From positions 48,162,329 to 48,226,328 of the forward strand of contig NW_023601212.1 of the NCBI RefSeq assembly GCF_014898055.3: a DNA stretch of 64,000 nt, read 5' to 3'. This DNA comes from Talpa occidentalis (Eukaryota > Chordata > Mammalia > Eulipotyphla > Talpidae). The translations under genes were made by a program, and so were the position numbers. This document shows positions 11,703-24,346 of the stretch, in pieces. Below the pieces are notes generated by a model. That model made no database searches and was not told the origin of the DNA. It saw nothing but the letters and a program-made list of their open reading frames with translations. Positions within the stretch are counted from its first letter, which is position 1; every line of letters starts with the position of its first letter.

Positions 11703-12187
11703 GGGCCTCCCTGGTAGTGCAAGGTTTTTTTTTTTTTTTTAAAGATTTTATTTATTTATTTATATAAGCACTGGGTACAGTCAGAAGCACGGGAAGGTGA
11801 GAGAATTCACCAGAGCCAGAGCAGGGAGCAGAACAGGCAGATCGATGAAATACACTGCTGAGGGGAGCAGTGGGCTCGGTAGGAGAGGTCTGCACGCCAT
11901 GTGGAATCCTCACTGGCAGCTGGGGATGGAACCAGCGTGGTGGAGGCTTGAACAGGGGGCGCTGTGGATGCTGTGGGCAGCCTCGCAGCCCAGTAAGGTG
12001 TTAAGCACAGCACTGTGAAGCTATCTGCAGCCTCTACTCGAATGAGTTCGATCCCTGGTCTGCCAGAGAGCTATTTCAGTCAGTGCCTGTTCTGTTCCCC
12101 ACTTTGTGTCTGGTGAATCTGGCACAGGCACCTCTGGCTTGTACCCCAGTTCTTGTATGCATAAATAAATAAATCTTAAAAAACAAC
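11703..12187 (+). repeat. type B SINE split by a younger SINE
   Basis: Head GGGCCTCCCTGGTAGTGCAA at 11703-11725, remainder from 11994 to the AATAAATAAATCTTAAAAAA tail. Outer target duplication AACTTTGTCATACA lies before 11702 and after 12188. Confidence 0.9.
11726..11993 (-). repeat. type A SINE nested in the type B copy
   Basis: Opposite-strand copy with the type A end AGCACTGGGTACAGTCAGAA; the tRNA head is missing (5' truncation). Duplicated AAGGT of the host SINE flanks it. Confidence 0.88.
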
Positions 12188-12201
12188 AACTTTGTCATAC
12201 A

Positions 12202-14727
12202 TGTGTGACTGAGGAATGCCTTGTTTAATTGCATTTGGCTATAACTAATTCAACTGTAAACAGCCCCCTTGGGAAGGACACTGCTTAATCTACAGTCCCA
12301 CTGGACCCACAGGTCGCATCACCCTGACATGGGTGTGTGGGAAAGGATGGTCCAAACAGCCTGGGAATCAACTGCCCACCCCCAGGAGCTCAAGTCCCTG
12401 ACCATGTGTGAAGAGATGTTGCACGTGGGACTCAGTCCCACACAGACCATCAGAAATGGGATCCAGGTTCCAGAAGAAGTCACATGCAGGCTCCAAGCAC
12501 ATATGTTGGGACAGACCCAACCAGAAGGCTGAACCTATGATACTGCAATTGCAACAGATCTGATTAGCTGATGTAGAAGGAAAACAAAGGTAAAAAAACC
12601 TGTTGGATGACTTATGCCCGACAGCCCTCAGCAAGGCCAATCAATGAACAGTGGTCAGGAAATAAAAGGGTGTTCCCTTATATTATGAATTATTTATATT
12701 CACTCCTCTGAAAGGCAGCACAGAGAGATTTCCTTGGCTGAGAGCAAGGCTGGGGAATGGGGACTTCTTGCTTCTCAGAGACATAGTGAGTCAGAGGCTG
12801 ACCAAAGCAAGACAGGGATGTGTTCTTGAGACCAGCTTCTGGGACAGTCTCAGTGTGGGGATATGAGGAAGGCTTCAAGAACTTCCCAGGACACCAGGCA
12901 GCTTTTTTGTGGGGCTTCCCCCATGCACACGGGTCCAGGCTGCCGGCCTGCGTGCAATCCGAGATCCAAAGGTTTTTACATAAGTTGGCACTCAGAGTCT
13001 TTGGGGGCAAAGCCTGATCCACACTAGTGTGAGAACGTTCCTGCTCTGGTGCCAACCACATGGGTGGAATGCAGGCTGTGCTCCAGACCTTGCCAACACA
13101 GCACGCCTAAAATCCAGACAGTTCTGGATTCTGTAACATACCCAAGGGTTTCAGGAGAGGTTCTGGGCTTCCGCGCTAAGCTCTCCAAAAAAGTTTTATT
13201 TTGTTCTCCTCAGGATGGCTCCTCTAGACACCAAGGACGGCTGTTTCAAGGGAAGGACTGGGGGGTAGGGGAGAGTGGGGCACCGAGGCTGTCCTTGGTC
13301 TTCAGAGGCTGACACAGGCAGGCCCACGTGGAGGACTAGGGAGCATTGGGAAGATGATCCCACGTCCTCCCTCCTTCCACAAGTCAGAGGTTGCAGAGAA
13401 GGCACTTCCTGGAACTCTGCCAGGTCTGTCTGCCATCACTGGGATTCCACAGAAGAGGTTTCTTTTCAGGATGATACAAACTATAAGCCTAAGTCAGGTC
13501 GCAGACATTCAATCTTCCTGAAGGACATATAATGAGCAGGATGAAAAGGGTTTCAGTCACCAGAAACAGTTCACCTTCAACAATGATGTGAGGCACGTGC
13601 ACTGCGTACCAGGTGCCAGGACAGCCGGAACATAGCACACCCTGGGCCTGTGCTCACTCAGGAGACAGAGGGCGAGGCAGGAGCCATGAGGAGGCATCTG
13701 CTCTTGCAGATGCATGGAGAGCACTCGGGGTCAGTGGGCATAGCCATGGGGTACAGGGAAGATTCCCCTCCTGAGCCAGTCAGGGTGTGCAGGGGCAGCA
13801 CACAGGCTGGCTGTGGGTTATTGGGGTGTGGCTCTCTGTCTCCAGATCTTCACTCTGCTTATAGGCAAAACAGGAGTAAACACGTGCCCCCAGACAGCTG
13901 GAATGTTGGAATGATATTGGTGAGCACCTCGGCCTGCATGCTGTCAGTGTCCTCCAAACTTTAAATGCTCTGTACAAGTTTGGTCTTTAACCCAAAGGCC
14001 TGCTGTAGACTTTAGCCAGAGGAGAATGTGAGAAATGAGGGCTCGTCAAGAAGTTGTATGTTGTCTCCCAGAGTGGGGGTTCCTGGGAGGCCCAAGTCAC
14101 AGGATGGCTTATCATGCAGTGGCTCCTGGATCCCAGGGTGCAGGACCAGGATTCATAGTTTTCTTGGGGCCAAGACTTGGTCACTCCTGGCTCGGGGAGG
14201 CTGAAGCAGAACCAAGATGATTTACCTTTCTGCCACCAGGTGCCCATCCTGAGACAGGAATGCTGAGTGCTGCCCATGTGTCAGAGGCATGACATTCAGA
14301 AGTGTCCAGATCCAACATGTGTCGCTTGTACTCTGAGGCCCACAGCCTCCTCGGGACTAAGCCTGGGCGAGTCAGAAGCCCTGTGTGTGGTCCTGGCAGC
14401 CTGGACCCTGAGAGCCTGCTGGGAGGATGGGACAGGGTGACAGCAGGGGCTAAAATGGACACCTTAGCCTGTTCTGGTGACAGCAGGTATCAATCTTGTC
14501 TTCTCCTGAACCTGCTGAGATTGAAGCTGATGAACAGCTGCAGTCACATTCAGCACAGATGAAGCAAAAAGGAAATGCACCCAGATTATGTACTCACAGC
14601 TCTCAAGAATGGTCTCCTGCTCATTCCAAGCATTTCACTGATAAGAAGAAGGTTGGTCAGAACCACAACTGAGATGACCACTGATCAAACTACTTTTAAA
14701 AGTTGCTTTTGCTACTACTGGAATCTT
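12202..14727. other. PBX4 intron without recognised genes
   Basis: Mostly unique sequence. A faint L2-like GTGCACTGCGTACCAGGTGC occurs near 13597. Many short open frames, none conserved-looking. Confidence 0.4.
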
Positions 14728-14998
14728 TTTTTTTTTAAAGATTTATTTATTTATGCATGCAAGAGCTGGGGTACAGGTCAGATGTGCAGAGGGGGAGGAT
14801 GAGAGGATTCACCAGAGAGGGGAGCAGAACAGGCAGACTGACCAAAATACACTGCTGAGGGGAGTAGTGGGCGAGACAGGAGAGGTCTGCTGCGCCATGT
14901 GGGTCAGCTCCCTGGCTGGGGATCTAACTCATACTGCAGTGACTGCGGACAGCCTCGTAGTGCTGACGTTCAACCCCTTGCGCCACTAGGGAGACCCC
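14728..14998 (-). repeat. tRNA-derived T+ SINE, type B
   Basis: TTAAAGATTTATTTATTTAT tail to GCGCCACTAGGGAGACCCC head. Confidence 0.9.
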
Positions 14999-14999
14999 A

Positions 15000-17150
15000 C
15001 TATGGGAGTCTGTATCTTGTACAGCTAAGTTGCTGTTGATAAAAACCTCAGGGGTTTTTTATTCACCTAAGGAGCTATAATGAGGCAGCTGACTGCTGTG
15101 GGATCAGGGAGTCTCAAAGGCTGCCTCTGGGTAGGTGTCAGGCAGGGGGACAGCACATCTCCATCAGAGGCACTGACACTTGTTTACTTTGAGGGTGACC
15201 TACATCACACAATTCAGCTGTCCTAAGTAGCCGGTATCTCCAGGGGACAGACTCAAAGCTGGTGTGTCCTGGGGGGCAGCTTCTCTCAGTGAACAGGACT
15301 CTCAGATTTACTCAGTTCATGCAGAACATTGAAGAACTAAGGAAGGGAGCCGAATTCACTGCCAACTTGTGTGTCTGGGTCCCAAAGAAAGCCCAATCTT
15401 TGCGCTTCCATCTGCCGGAAGCTGTAACATCTGCTCTCCATTATTTAAATAGGGAACACACAAGGCAAGCATTAGACATTCAAACACCTGTGAGAGGTGT
15501 TGGGCAGAGGCCGGGGTGGGATGTCATGGCCCCAGGGTTGGGGGCATCTGTGGAGAGCGCCCTCGCCCAGGGTGTCAGAGCTCAAGCAGGGGTGGAGGGC
15601 ATCACAGGACAGTCCACAGCCCCAGCATGGTGGCGGGTGGGAGTCAGGGGCCAAGGGAATGATGAGGGTCCATGTGAGAATGGGGACTGCGTGCACCTGA
15701 TGAGGAACAGATTCAATAAGTAAAAGTACTGAGGATAATGGGAGCAGGTTCCATGGTGAAGAGAAAGGATTACAAATCTGGAGAGAAGAAAATAGGATGA
15801 ACGCTGCAGTTGAAGAATTAAAGATATTGGAATGAACTCATGGTTTTCAGCATATATAGATACAGAAAAAAATAGATGTGTGAATGTGTGTTATGTGTGT
15901 ACACTCAAAGATATTCCTTAGCTGTCCCAGAACTGCAGTGCAATAGCAACGAGCACACTGAAGGCCAAGATTTACTCTAAATGGAGCCAGGCTCTTTAAA
16001 GAAATGGCTGACTCAGGCTGCCACAGAGAGAGTACAAAATGAGCCCAGGAGCAAGTCAGGGGGTGCTCAGAGGGTGATGCAGGCAGGTCAGAAGGACACT
16101 AAGCCAGCCTGAAGAGGCTTCTACCAGCCAAATCTAGGCGCAAATGAACAACGTGGCACCTGACTGTGATAAAACAGGAGTGCATGAATTAATACTGAGA
16201 CAAAACACATAAACAAATCAATGGAAGATTTAATGAAGAATGGAATTATTTATTTAATCTCAGAACACCTCCCTACAGAATACAGGCAAAGGGAGCAGCT
16301 TTACAAAGGAGAAATCTGGCAGACACCTTCTCACCTTAGTGGCCCAAGGGTTAGGGGGCACCAAAGTTAATGTCGCCAGTAGAAGATAGATTGAATATGG
16401 GTGGCACCAACCAGCCTTTGTAAGGGGAAAACAGGGTGTCATTTTGCTTTGAGGGCATGTAGTATAAACCCAGTCCTGAGGAAACATCAGAAAAACCCAA
16501 ATGGAGGGATCTGCTTGTGATCTTCCAGACGGCCGACATCGTGAATGTCAAGGAGAGATGGGGGCTTGTCCTGATGGAAAAAGACCACAGAGACATGATA
16601 TCTGAACACGCAGTAGAGGCTGAGCCACATCCTTTCCCACGAAGGACAGCACTGGGGCAACCTGCAGAGCTCGAGTGGGTCTGAGGACCCAGGACAGTGG
16701 CACGTCCATGCCATTCCCTGACTGGGGGGCTGTCTGTGGGGGACAGTGAATGTCCTTGTTCACTGGAAACAAGCTTGAGCATGCAGGGCTCATGGGAATT
16801 GTGGTAGCAAATTACTTACTCTCAAATAGTTGAGGGAGAAAATGTACTTGGAACTTTTCTATAAATCTGTGATTGTTTCAAAACAAACAGCTAAACACAC
16901 AATCAAACCTATCAGAACAAGTGTAGGCCACTCAAGTTACAATGGTTTTGTAAACTAAATGGAAAATAAGCTTCCAGATTACAAGGTGTAAGAGAATAAA
17001 AAGTTAGGACAAAATGATACGCCGTACTGCCTTTTATGAAAAAGATAGCAGATATAGTGTTGGTTTCTACCTGGATTAAGGAGTGACACATGTATTCTTG
17101 GAATACATGTGGTTCCCCAAGACTGCTACTATCAACAAAATATTTTTGAA
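15000..17150. other. PBX4 intron without recognised genes
   Basis: A 153-codon open frame at 15262-15723 has no recognisable domain. The rest is unassigned. Confidence 0.4.
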
Positions 17151-17154
17151 ATGT

Positions 17155-17895
17155 CAAACAATGATATTATTATGCCTATCACAATGAGACATCACTTTGT
17201 ACCCATTAGGATGACTATTATCAAAAAAACAAAACTGAAAATAACAAGTGTTGGAGAAGATATGGAGGAACTGGAAGCCTTGTACACTGCTGGTGGGGAT
17301 GTAAAATGGTAAACCTTCTGAGGAAAACAGTCTGGAAGTTTCTCAAAAAGTTAAACATAACAAAATTACCATGTAATCCAGCAATTCCACTCTTGGGTAT
17401 ATACACAAGAGAAATAAAAGCAGGATCTCAGATATCTGTACAGATATTAGCAGCATTATTTGCATAGCCAAAAGGTAGAAAGAACCCAAATGTCCCACAA
17501 CAAATGAACAAATTATGGTCCATCCATAGAGTGGAACATTATTCAGCCTTAAAAATCCTGACATAGGCTACAACATGGATGGCTCTTGAGGACATGATGC
17601 TAAATGAAATAAGCCAGTCACAAAAGGACAAATACTGTATGATTCCACTTATATGAGCTGCCTGGAGGAGTCAAACTCATAGAGACAGGAAGTGGAATGG
17701 GGGGTGGGGCAGGGAGGTCAGTGTTTAATGCACATGGAATCTCAGCTTGGGAAGATAAGAAAACTGCAGAGGGAGGGTGGTGACGGTTGTACAACAATGT
17801 GAATGTGTTTAATGCCTCTGAACTGTATGCTTAAAAATGGTAAATAGGATAAATTTATGTTGTCTAGTTTACCACAATAAACAATTTTCAAACTG
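17155..17895 (+). mobile_element. L1 LINE 3' end (old, truncated)
   Basis: Decayed L1 ORF2 end: AGACATCACTTTGTACCCAT, GTACACTGCTGGTGGGGATG, CCAGCAATTCCACTCTTGGG, then CTACAACATGGATGGCTC. A 3'UTR with CTTATATGAGCTGCCTGGAG and a short A-rich end follow. Several frameshifts; not active. Confidence 0.92.
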
Positions 17896-17977
17896 TGGAG
17901 GGAAAAGAGAATATCATGTTCTTAGAGAATTTAGGTGAAACTTAAATGTAGGTTTAAAATGGAATTTCTTAAAATGG

Positions 17978-18386
17978 AAGACACAACTTATGAAGCTCAC
18001 TGCAGCCACTACAGCACAAGTTTGATCCCCGGCCAGGGAGGTGACCCACATGGCACAGCAGACCTCTCCTGACTCGCCCGCTGCTCCCTCAGCAGTGTGT
18101 TTCAGTCAGTCTGCCTGTTCTGTTCCCCACTCTGTCTCTGGTGAATCCTCTCACAGCACTATGAAGCAATCCGCAGCCTCTGCTGCACAAGTTCGATCTC
18201 CGGCTGGTCAGGGAGCAACCCACATGGCGCAGCAGACCTCTACTGCCTCGCCCGCTGCTCCCCTCAGCAGTGTATTTCAGTCGGTCTGCCAGTTCTGTTC
18301 CCCACTCTGTCTCTGGTGGTCCTCTCATCCCCCTCATCTCTGGCCTGTACCCCAGTTCTTGTATGCATAAATAAATCTTAAAAAAA
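17978..18386 (+). repeat. two fused type B SINEs (one truncated at 18153)
   Basis: The first copy runs into CTCTCACAGCACTATGAAGC, where a second copy starts inside its head region. Both contain the CAGCAGACCTCT and CTCTGTCTCTGGTG blocks. The whole cluster to 18537 lies between copies of AAAATGGAATTTCT (17956 and about 18536). Confidence 0.85.
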
Positions 18387-18397
18387 CATAAAACGGA

Positions 18398-18501
18398 GGG
18401 CCTCCCCTGGTGGCACAGCGGTTGAGCGCTGGGCTGAGAGGCTGCCTGCTGCCTCTGCAGCGCTGGTTCATTCCCCGGCGCCGGCGAGGGTCCCACAAAT
18501 A

Positions 18502-18536
<35 letters not shown>

Positions 18537-18537
18537 A
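18398..18537 (+). repeat. type A SINE with internal deletion
   Basis: Intact type A tRNA head (CAGCGGTTGAGCGCTGGGCT) joined directly to a (TAAA)n tail of about 40 bp; the LTR-like body is deleted. Confidence 0.88.
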
Positions 18538-18879
18538 ATGGAATTTCTCTTTTAGTCATCAGATAACTACCGGAGGCGTGGCCAGGAGCCAGACTGCTGT
18601 GTGGATGAACTCACACCGTCCTCAAGACCCCTGAGCTGAGTATTATCATGCAATTCACACAGGAGTGCCAGGGACAGAGAAAGGCTTTGTCACTGTCCAC
18701 GTGAAGTTGTGTCAATCTCCCACCAAAACTATGTTCAGAAGGAAACGTGTTCACACCACATACATACTTTCCCTAAGCCCTGGTATATCCGAAGTGCATG
18801 CTCTCAAGTGACACACCAAATTTAAATAACTGACCTCAAGAGACCAACTTGCTCAAAGAAATCAAGTGACAACCTTTCT

Positions 18880-19156
18880 TTTTTCTTTTTTTAAAGATTT
18901 ATTTATTTAAGCATGCAAGAACTGGGGTACAGGCCAAAGTTGTGGGGGTGAGAGGATTCATCAGAGACAGAGTGGGGAGCAGAACAGGCGGATTTACACT
19001 GAAATACACTGCTGAGGGGAGCAGCAGGTGAGACAGGAGAGGCCTGCTGCACAATGTGGGGTAGCTCCCTGGTCACCTGGAGATCGAACTCATGTTGCAG
19101 TGGCTGTGGATAGCTTCACAGTGCTGTGCTTAACCCCTTGTGCCACCAGGGAGGCC
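18880..19156 (-). repeat. tRNA-derived T+ SINE, type B
   Basis: Complete copy. Target duplication AAGTGACAANCTTTCT on both sides (18864 and 19158). Confidence 0.92.
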
Positions 19157-19604
19157 CAAGTGACAAACTTTCTATTGATGATCTTTGGTTTCAATGATAC
19201 TGTTGTCTTATTAGGTGGCTTTTCTTCTAAACAATCTTCAAGTTGTTCTTAACCTTGACTAAATGATCAAGGTCAATGGCTCTGGTGATAGGATATGTTG
19301 ACAGCATGTACCTTTAACATGCACTAAGAAGGACAGAACATTGTTCTGTGAGATTCTTGCCAACGATGTACAAACTCAGTGTAATCGCGAGGAAAATGGA
19401 AAAACCACATTGAGGGCACAGAATAACTGAGTGGTTCTCAGCAGGAGTGTGAAGGAAAGGTCCAGAACTACCACCGATCAAGGGAGACTAAGGGAACATG
19501 ATGACTGAATGCAATGTGGGATCCAGAACCAGAAAAAGGGTGTTAGGTCAAAAACTGAGGAAATCTGAATGAGGTCAGTTGTTCAGTTAAAAAAAAACAC
19601 TGAT

Positions 19605-19868
19605 GGGGGTCTCCCTGATGGCACAGGGGTTAAAGACACAGAGCTATCAAGATACTGCCAGCCACTACAACATGAGTTCGGTCCCCCCCTGGCTGGGAAG
19701 CTAACCCACTTGGCCCAGCAGACCTCTCCTGCTCCCCTCAGCAGTGTATTTCAGTAGATCTGCCTGTTCTGCTCCCCACTCTACCTGGTGAATCCTCTCA
19801 CCCCTGTACCTCTGGCTTACACCCCAGTTCTTGCATGCATAAATAAATAAATCTTTAAAAAAAAAAAC
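19605..19868 (+). repeat. tRNA-derived T+ SINE, type B
   Basis: GGGTCTCCCTGATGGCACAG head to AATAAATAAATCTTTAAAAA tail, followed at once by a type A copy. AAACACTGAT flanks the pair (19595-19604 and 20143-20152). Confidence 0.9.
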
Positions 19869-19877
19869 CACAACACT

Positions 19878-20142
19878 GGGCCTCCCTGGTGGCAGAGCCG
19901 TTGAACGCTAGGCTGAGAAGCTGCCGGCAGCCTCTGCAGCGCCAGTTGGATCCCTGGCCCCCGGCGAGGGTCCCACATGGCGCGCAGACCTCTCCTGCCA
20001 CGCCTGCTACTCCCCTCAGCAGTGTACTTTGTTAGTCTGCCTGTTCTGCTCCCTGCTCTGTCTCTGTTGAATTCTCTCACCTTCCAGCGCTTCTGACTGT
20101 ACCCAGTGCTTGTATAAATAAATAAAATCTTGAAAAAAAACA
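19878..20142 (+). repeat. tRNA-derived T+ SINE, type A
   Basis: GGGCCTCCCTGGTGGCAGAG head, TACCCAGTGCTTGTATAAAT tail. Inserted at or near the A-tail of the preceding type B copy. Confidence 0.9.
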
Positions 20143-20152
20143 AAACACTGAT

Positions 20153-21312
20153 TGTATGCGCCAAAGTTAATTTCCTGGTTTTGATAATCCTGAAGGTGTT
20201 AACAGTAGAGGACACTGGGAGAAGGGTATACAAGAAGTCTCTGTACAGAGCTTTTTGACTTAGATTGGGGATACACCCTGATAAACTTGTCATGAGTTGA
20301 AAATAGCATTAATTGAGAATGCATTTCATAGCCTGAAGCTACTGAACATCACAGCTTAGCCCAACCTAGTTAAAACATGATCAGAATACTGACATTGGCC
20401 TCCAGTTGGGCAAACTCATCTAATACAAAGCCTTTTTTATAATCAAGTGTTGAATATCTCGCGTAATTTATTGAATCACACAACATGGCTGACTGGGAGC
20501 TGTAGCTTCTGCTGCTGCTGGGAATCACAGGAAAGCATCACACTGCTTACTGCTAGCCCACCTGTCACTTTCACACCATTCATTGTGAAGTTGGAAAATC
20601 ATAAGTCAAGTCTTCACAAATCAAGGACACCATCTTCACCATTTGAACTTTTCTGCAAATCTATCTATTTAATCTATCTGAAGAATTTGTGGTGGCATCC
20701 ATGGTGATGACTTCAAACAACATGACAACAAATACACACAATAGTAACAAGCCACAAACAGGAAATGGTCATTATTTTCTCATCTGTCATCTTTTTCTTT
20801 TCTGTAACCAAATGCCAAGGGGACTTTTAGGTCTTAGATGAGTGCAATTGCTTGTTACATTGGCAACGGTACTTTTCTTGCTATAAACTTGAAAGTAAGT
20901 GGGTTTGGTGTAGCAGGAACAAGGCAGGAACAAACCACCTGATGCTGAAAGATGTGTTAGGAACAAACCAGGACTAGAAGTGTGTGACTGTCACCATCCT
21001 GGACCCACACAGGAAGCGTCTTCTCAGCAGCTTGTCTTTTCTTTGATATCACAGAGCACACTGAAAAGAGCAGTCTCATTCAATGGCAATCCAGAGAATG
21101 CTTTCTTAAAGAGAAGTGTCAGAGAAGTATGTGAGAAGAAGAGTCATCCTGTCCACAGGATGTCCATCCAGTCCAACTCAGCCCCCATACTGAGTTGGCC
21201 AGTTCTGAATGTTGACGTCCTCATAGGAAGGTACATACAATAGCATTTCATATGAATTTGATTTGTGCAATATTCAAAAAGAGCAAGATAGAATATTCAA
21301 AATATTTTCCTT
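20153..21312. other. PBX4 intron, unassigned
   Basis: AT-rich unique sequence; no genes or confident repeats seen. Confidence 0.4.
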
Positions 21313-21330
21313 TATGTGTGCAATTTTTAA

Positions 21331-21570
21331 AAAAATATTTATTTATACAAGAACTGGGGTACATGTCAGAAGCGTTGGAGGGTGAGAGGATTCACCAGAG
21401 ACAGAGCGGGGAGCAGAACAGGCAGACGGACCGAAGACCCTCCTGAGGGGAGCAGCGGGTGAGGCAGGAGAGGTCTGCTACACCATGTGGGTTTCTCCCT
21501 GGCCGGCGGGGAACGAAGTGGTGCTGCAGAGGCTGCGGATAGCTTTGCAGTGCTGCCCACGGGGAGGCCC
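21331..21570 (-). repeat. tRNA-derived T+ SINE, A/B intermediate
   Basis: Small deletion in the tRNA head (TGCTGCCCACGGGGAGGCCC). Target duplication TATGTGTGCAATTTTTAA at 21313-21330 and from 21571. Confidence 0.9.
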
Positions 21571-21959
21571 TATGTGTGCAATTTTAAACAATGTAAATAA
21601 TTCAAATTTAAATAATACAACTCATCAAGAGCATGAAATTTCAAGGTCCACTGATTTTGTAAAAGGAATAGTGAGGAACAACCTCTCAATCAGTGGGTGG
21701 AGCTTTTCAGACTTCACCCCCCTGAGCAGGGATTCATGGGGAAAAGGGCCAGAGCTTGGGGCCTTTGGCAGTGGAACTGCTGGTAAAGAGGGTGTCTGTG
21801 GAGAAGCCACCAGCTTGCCACTTACCACTTTGGCTTGGACCTTGGTCTGTGCTCAGTGGATGCTGACTGGTGTAAGACACCTGGCCAGGTGTCAACCTAT
21901 TAATAAATTCTCTCTCAATTTTCCCTTTTCTCATTCCCTGTGTAAAGAAATCCTGATTT

Positions 21960-22230
21960 GGGGGTTCCCCGATGGCGGAAGAGGTTAAGATGCAACCTAT
22001 GAGGCTGTCCGCAGTCTCTGCAGCATGAGTTCGATCCCTGGATGGCCAGGGAGCTACCCACATGGGGCAGCAGACCTCTCCTGACTCACCTGCTTCTCCT
22101 CTCAGCAGTGTACTTTGGTCAATCTGCCTGTTCTGTTCCTCACTCTCTCTGGTGAATCCTCTCAACCTGCCATACTTCTGGCCTGTACCCCAGTTCCTCT
22201 ATGCATAAATAAATAAATCTTTAAAAAAAG
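21960..22230 (+). repeat. tRNA-derived T+ SINE, type B
   Basis: Target duplication AAAGAAATCCTGATTT directly before and after the copy. Confidence 0.92.
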
Positions 22231-22249
22231 AAAGAAATCCTGATTTTGT

Positions 22250-22945
22250 TTTTTACTTTTTTTTTTTTTACTGTGTGTTTGCTTTTGGGTCATGTCCTAT
22301 GTTAAGTGCATGTTGAGCACCCACCAACCCAGTCAATCTACTTACCCTGGGTTTGCTCTGTTTTAGTGTTTTAGCTCACAAAATCCCCAGCAGTTTAAGT
22401 GCCAAAAGCCCTAGCTCCGCCCTAGCTCCACCCTTTCCCTCATCACCCCACTTAGTGGGTGGAGCTGGGGAAGCTCCTACCATAGATTTTACTGTGAGCA
22501 CCATCCTCTGGCTCTGAGGTTTCTCCTCACTGTTCCTCTCATACTTCGAAAGCTGTGCTCACACTATTGCCCTAGAGGGGCCCAATGGCAGTAAGGACCC
22601 CAGTTGTTCTATCTCAGTGACATGTGAAAACTTAGTAGGTGTTACCACTATGTGCCGCACATTATACTAGTGTCAGAAAGTCACAGACAGATGAGGTTCT
22701 GCTCAGAGTGTGGTTAATGTGGAAGAGGTGAGACACCAAACACACACAAGAAAACCACCCGTGGAGGCAGGTGCTTTGTGGTGACCTAATCTGAATAGAG
22801 TGATGACTAGAAGGCTTATTGGAATTCGCAATTTTCCAAGGTGATATCAAACTGAGATTGGAATGACAATAGTCCAGCAGGAAAAGGGCTGAAGAGAGTA
22901 ATAAGTTTTAGGTAGAGGAAAAAGACAAAAACCCTGAGTGAAAAA
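22250..22945. other. PBX4 intron, unassigned
   Basis: Contains a T(12) run near 22260 and otherwise unique sequence. Confidence 0.4.
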
Positions 22946-22950
22946 ACATT

Positions 22951-23214
22951 TTTTTTTTAAAGATATTTATTTATACAAGAACTGGGGTACAGGCCAGATG
23001 AGCGGGAGGGTGAGAGGATTCACCAGAGACAGAGCAGAGAACAGAACAGGCAGACTGACGAAATACACTGCTGAGGGGAGCAGCGGGTGTGACAGGAGAG
23101 GTCTGCTGCGCCATGTGGGACCCTCGCAGGCTGGCCGGGATCGAACTGGCGCTGTAGAGGCTGCAGACAGCTTCACAGCCCTGCGCGCGACCACCTGTGC
23201 CACCAGGGGAGGCC
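22951..23214 (-). repeat. SINE array copy 1 (A/B intermediate)
   Basis: First of three head-to-tail minus-strand SINEs; tail CAAGAACTGGGGTACAGGCC, head with CACCAGGGGAGGCCC. AACATTT lies at each junction. Confidence 0.9.
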
Positions 23215-23218
23215 CAAC

Positions 23219-23484
23219 ATTTTTTTTTTTTTAAGATTTATTTATTTATACAAGCACTGGGTACAGTCAGAAGCGCGGGAGGGTGAGAGAATTCACCAGA
23301 GCCAGAGCGGGGAGCAGAACAGGCAGAAGGACCGAGGTACACTGCTGAGGGGAGCAGCGGGCGGCAGGAGAGGTCTGCAGGCCATGTGGGACCCTTCCCG
23401 GCGGCCGGGGATCGAACCGGCGCTGCAGAGGCTGCGGGCACCTTCGTAACCCAGCACTCAATCGCTGCGCCACCGAGGAGGCCC
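23219..23484 (-). repeat. SINE array copy 2 (type A)
   Basis: Tail CAAGCACTGGGTACAGTCAG and head with CTGCGCCACCGAGGAGGCCC. Confidence 0.9.
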
Positions 23485-23504
23485 TGTTTTTTTGTTTTTG
23501 TTTT

Positions 23505-23775
23505 TTTTTTAAAGATTTATTTTATTTTTTTATGTAAGAACCGGGGTATAGGCCAGATGCGAGGGAGGGTGAGATAATTCACCAGAGCCAGAGCGGGGAG
23601 CAGAACAGGCAGACTGACGAAATACACTGCTGAGGGGAGCAGCAGGGGAGGCAGGAGAGGCCTGCCGCACTATGTGGGACCCTCGCCAGCCAACCAGGAT
23701 AGAACCTGCACTGCAGAGGCTGTGGTCAGCTTCACAGCGCGGTGCTCAACCGTCTGCGCCACCAGGGGAGGTCCA
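23505..23775 (-). repeat. SINE array copy 3 (A/B intermediate)
   Basis: Tail GTAAGAACCGGGGTATAGGC, head with CTGCGCCACCAGGGGAGGTC; followed by AAACATTTG, matching the left edge of the array. Confidence 0.9.
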
Positions 23776-23929
23776 AACATTTGTTTTTTTAAGAGATTAG
23801 GATTATATAGGGTAAAGGGGTTGAAGGAGAGGGCAACGTGAAGTTAGAGAGATAGCAAAAGTCTTGTAAGTCATGGGAATGACTGTTGTGGTTTTTGTTT
23901 GCTTGTAATGGGAATTGTGGTTGGGCAAA

Positions 23930-24346
23930 AAAAAAGGCCTCCAAAGATGTCCATGTGCAAATCCTCCAAACCATGAAGATGCTACAGATGTGATTAGGGT
24001 TAATGGTCTTGAGGTGGGGGTATTAACCTGGATTATCCAGATGGGCTCAATGTGTCTTTAAAAACAGACACCCTCTCCCACTGAGGCCAGAGAAAGAGAT
24101 GCCATGACACAGGGCTAGAGATGGTATGTTGTTAGGCTCGAAGATGGAGGGAGCGACTAAGAGCCAAGGAATGCAGGTGATCTCAAGATTGGAAATGCAA
24201 AGGAACCAACTCTCCCCGAGACTCTCCAAAAGGAAAGCAGTCATGCTCCCACCTAGATTTTGGCCCAGTGAGACATTTAATCTATAGAGATGGAAGAAAA
24301 TACGTTAGTGGTTATTTGTTATGGTGGCAATAGAAAACTAATACAG
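23930..24346 (+). repeat. MLT1-type MaLR LTR
   Basis: AAAGATGTCCATGTGCAAAT, ACCTGGATTATCCAGATGGG, then TGGCAATAGAAAACTAATAC: the standard MLT1 order and end. AACTAATACAG marks the 3' limit. Confidence 0.8.

Noticed and set aside
15262..15723. 153-codon plus-strand open frame
   Set aside because: No family resemblance, single exon within a PBX4 intron, no supporting signals.
17155..17895. Possible coding sequence
   Set aside because: It is a decayed L1 ORF2 end with several frameshifts.
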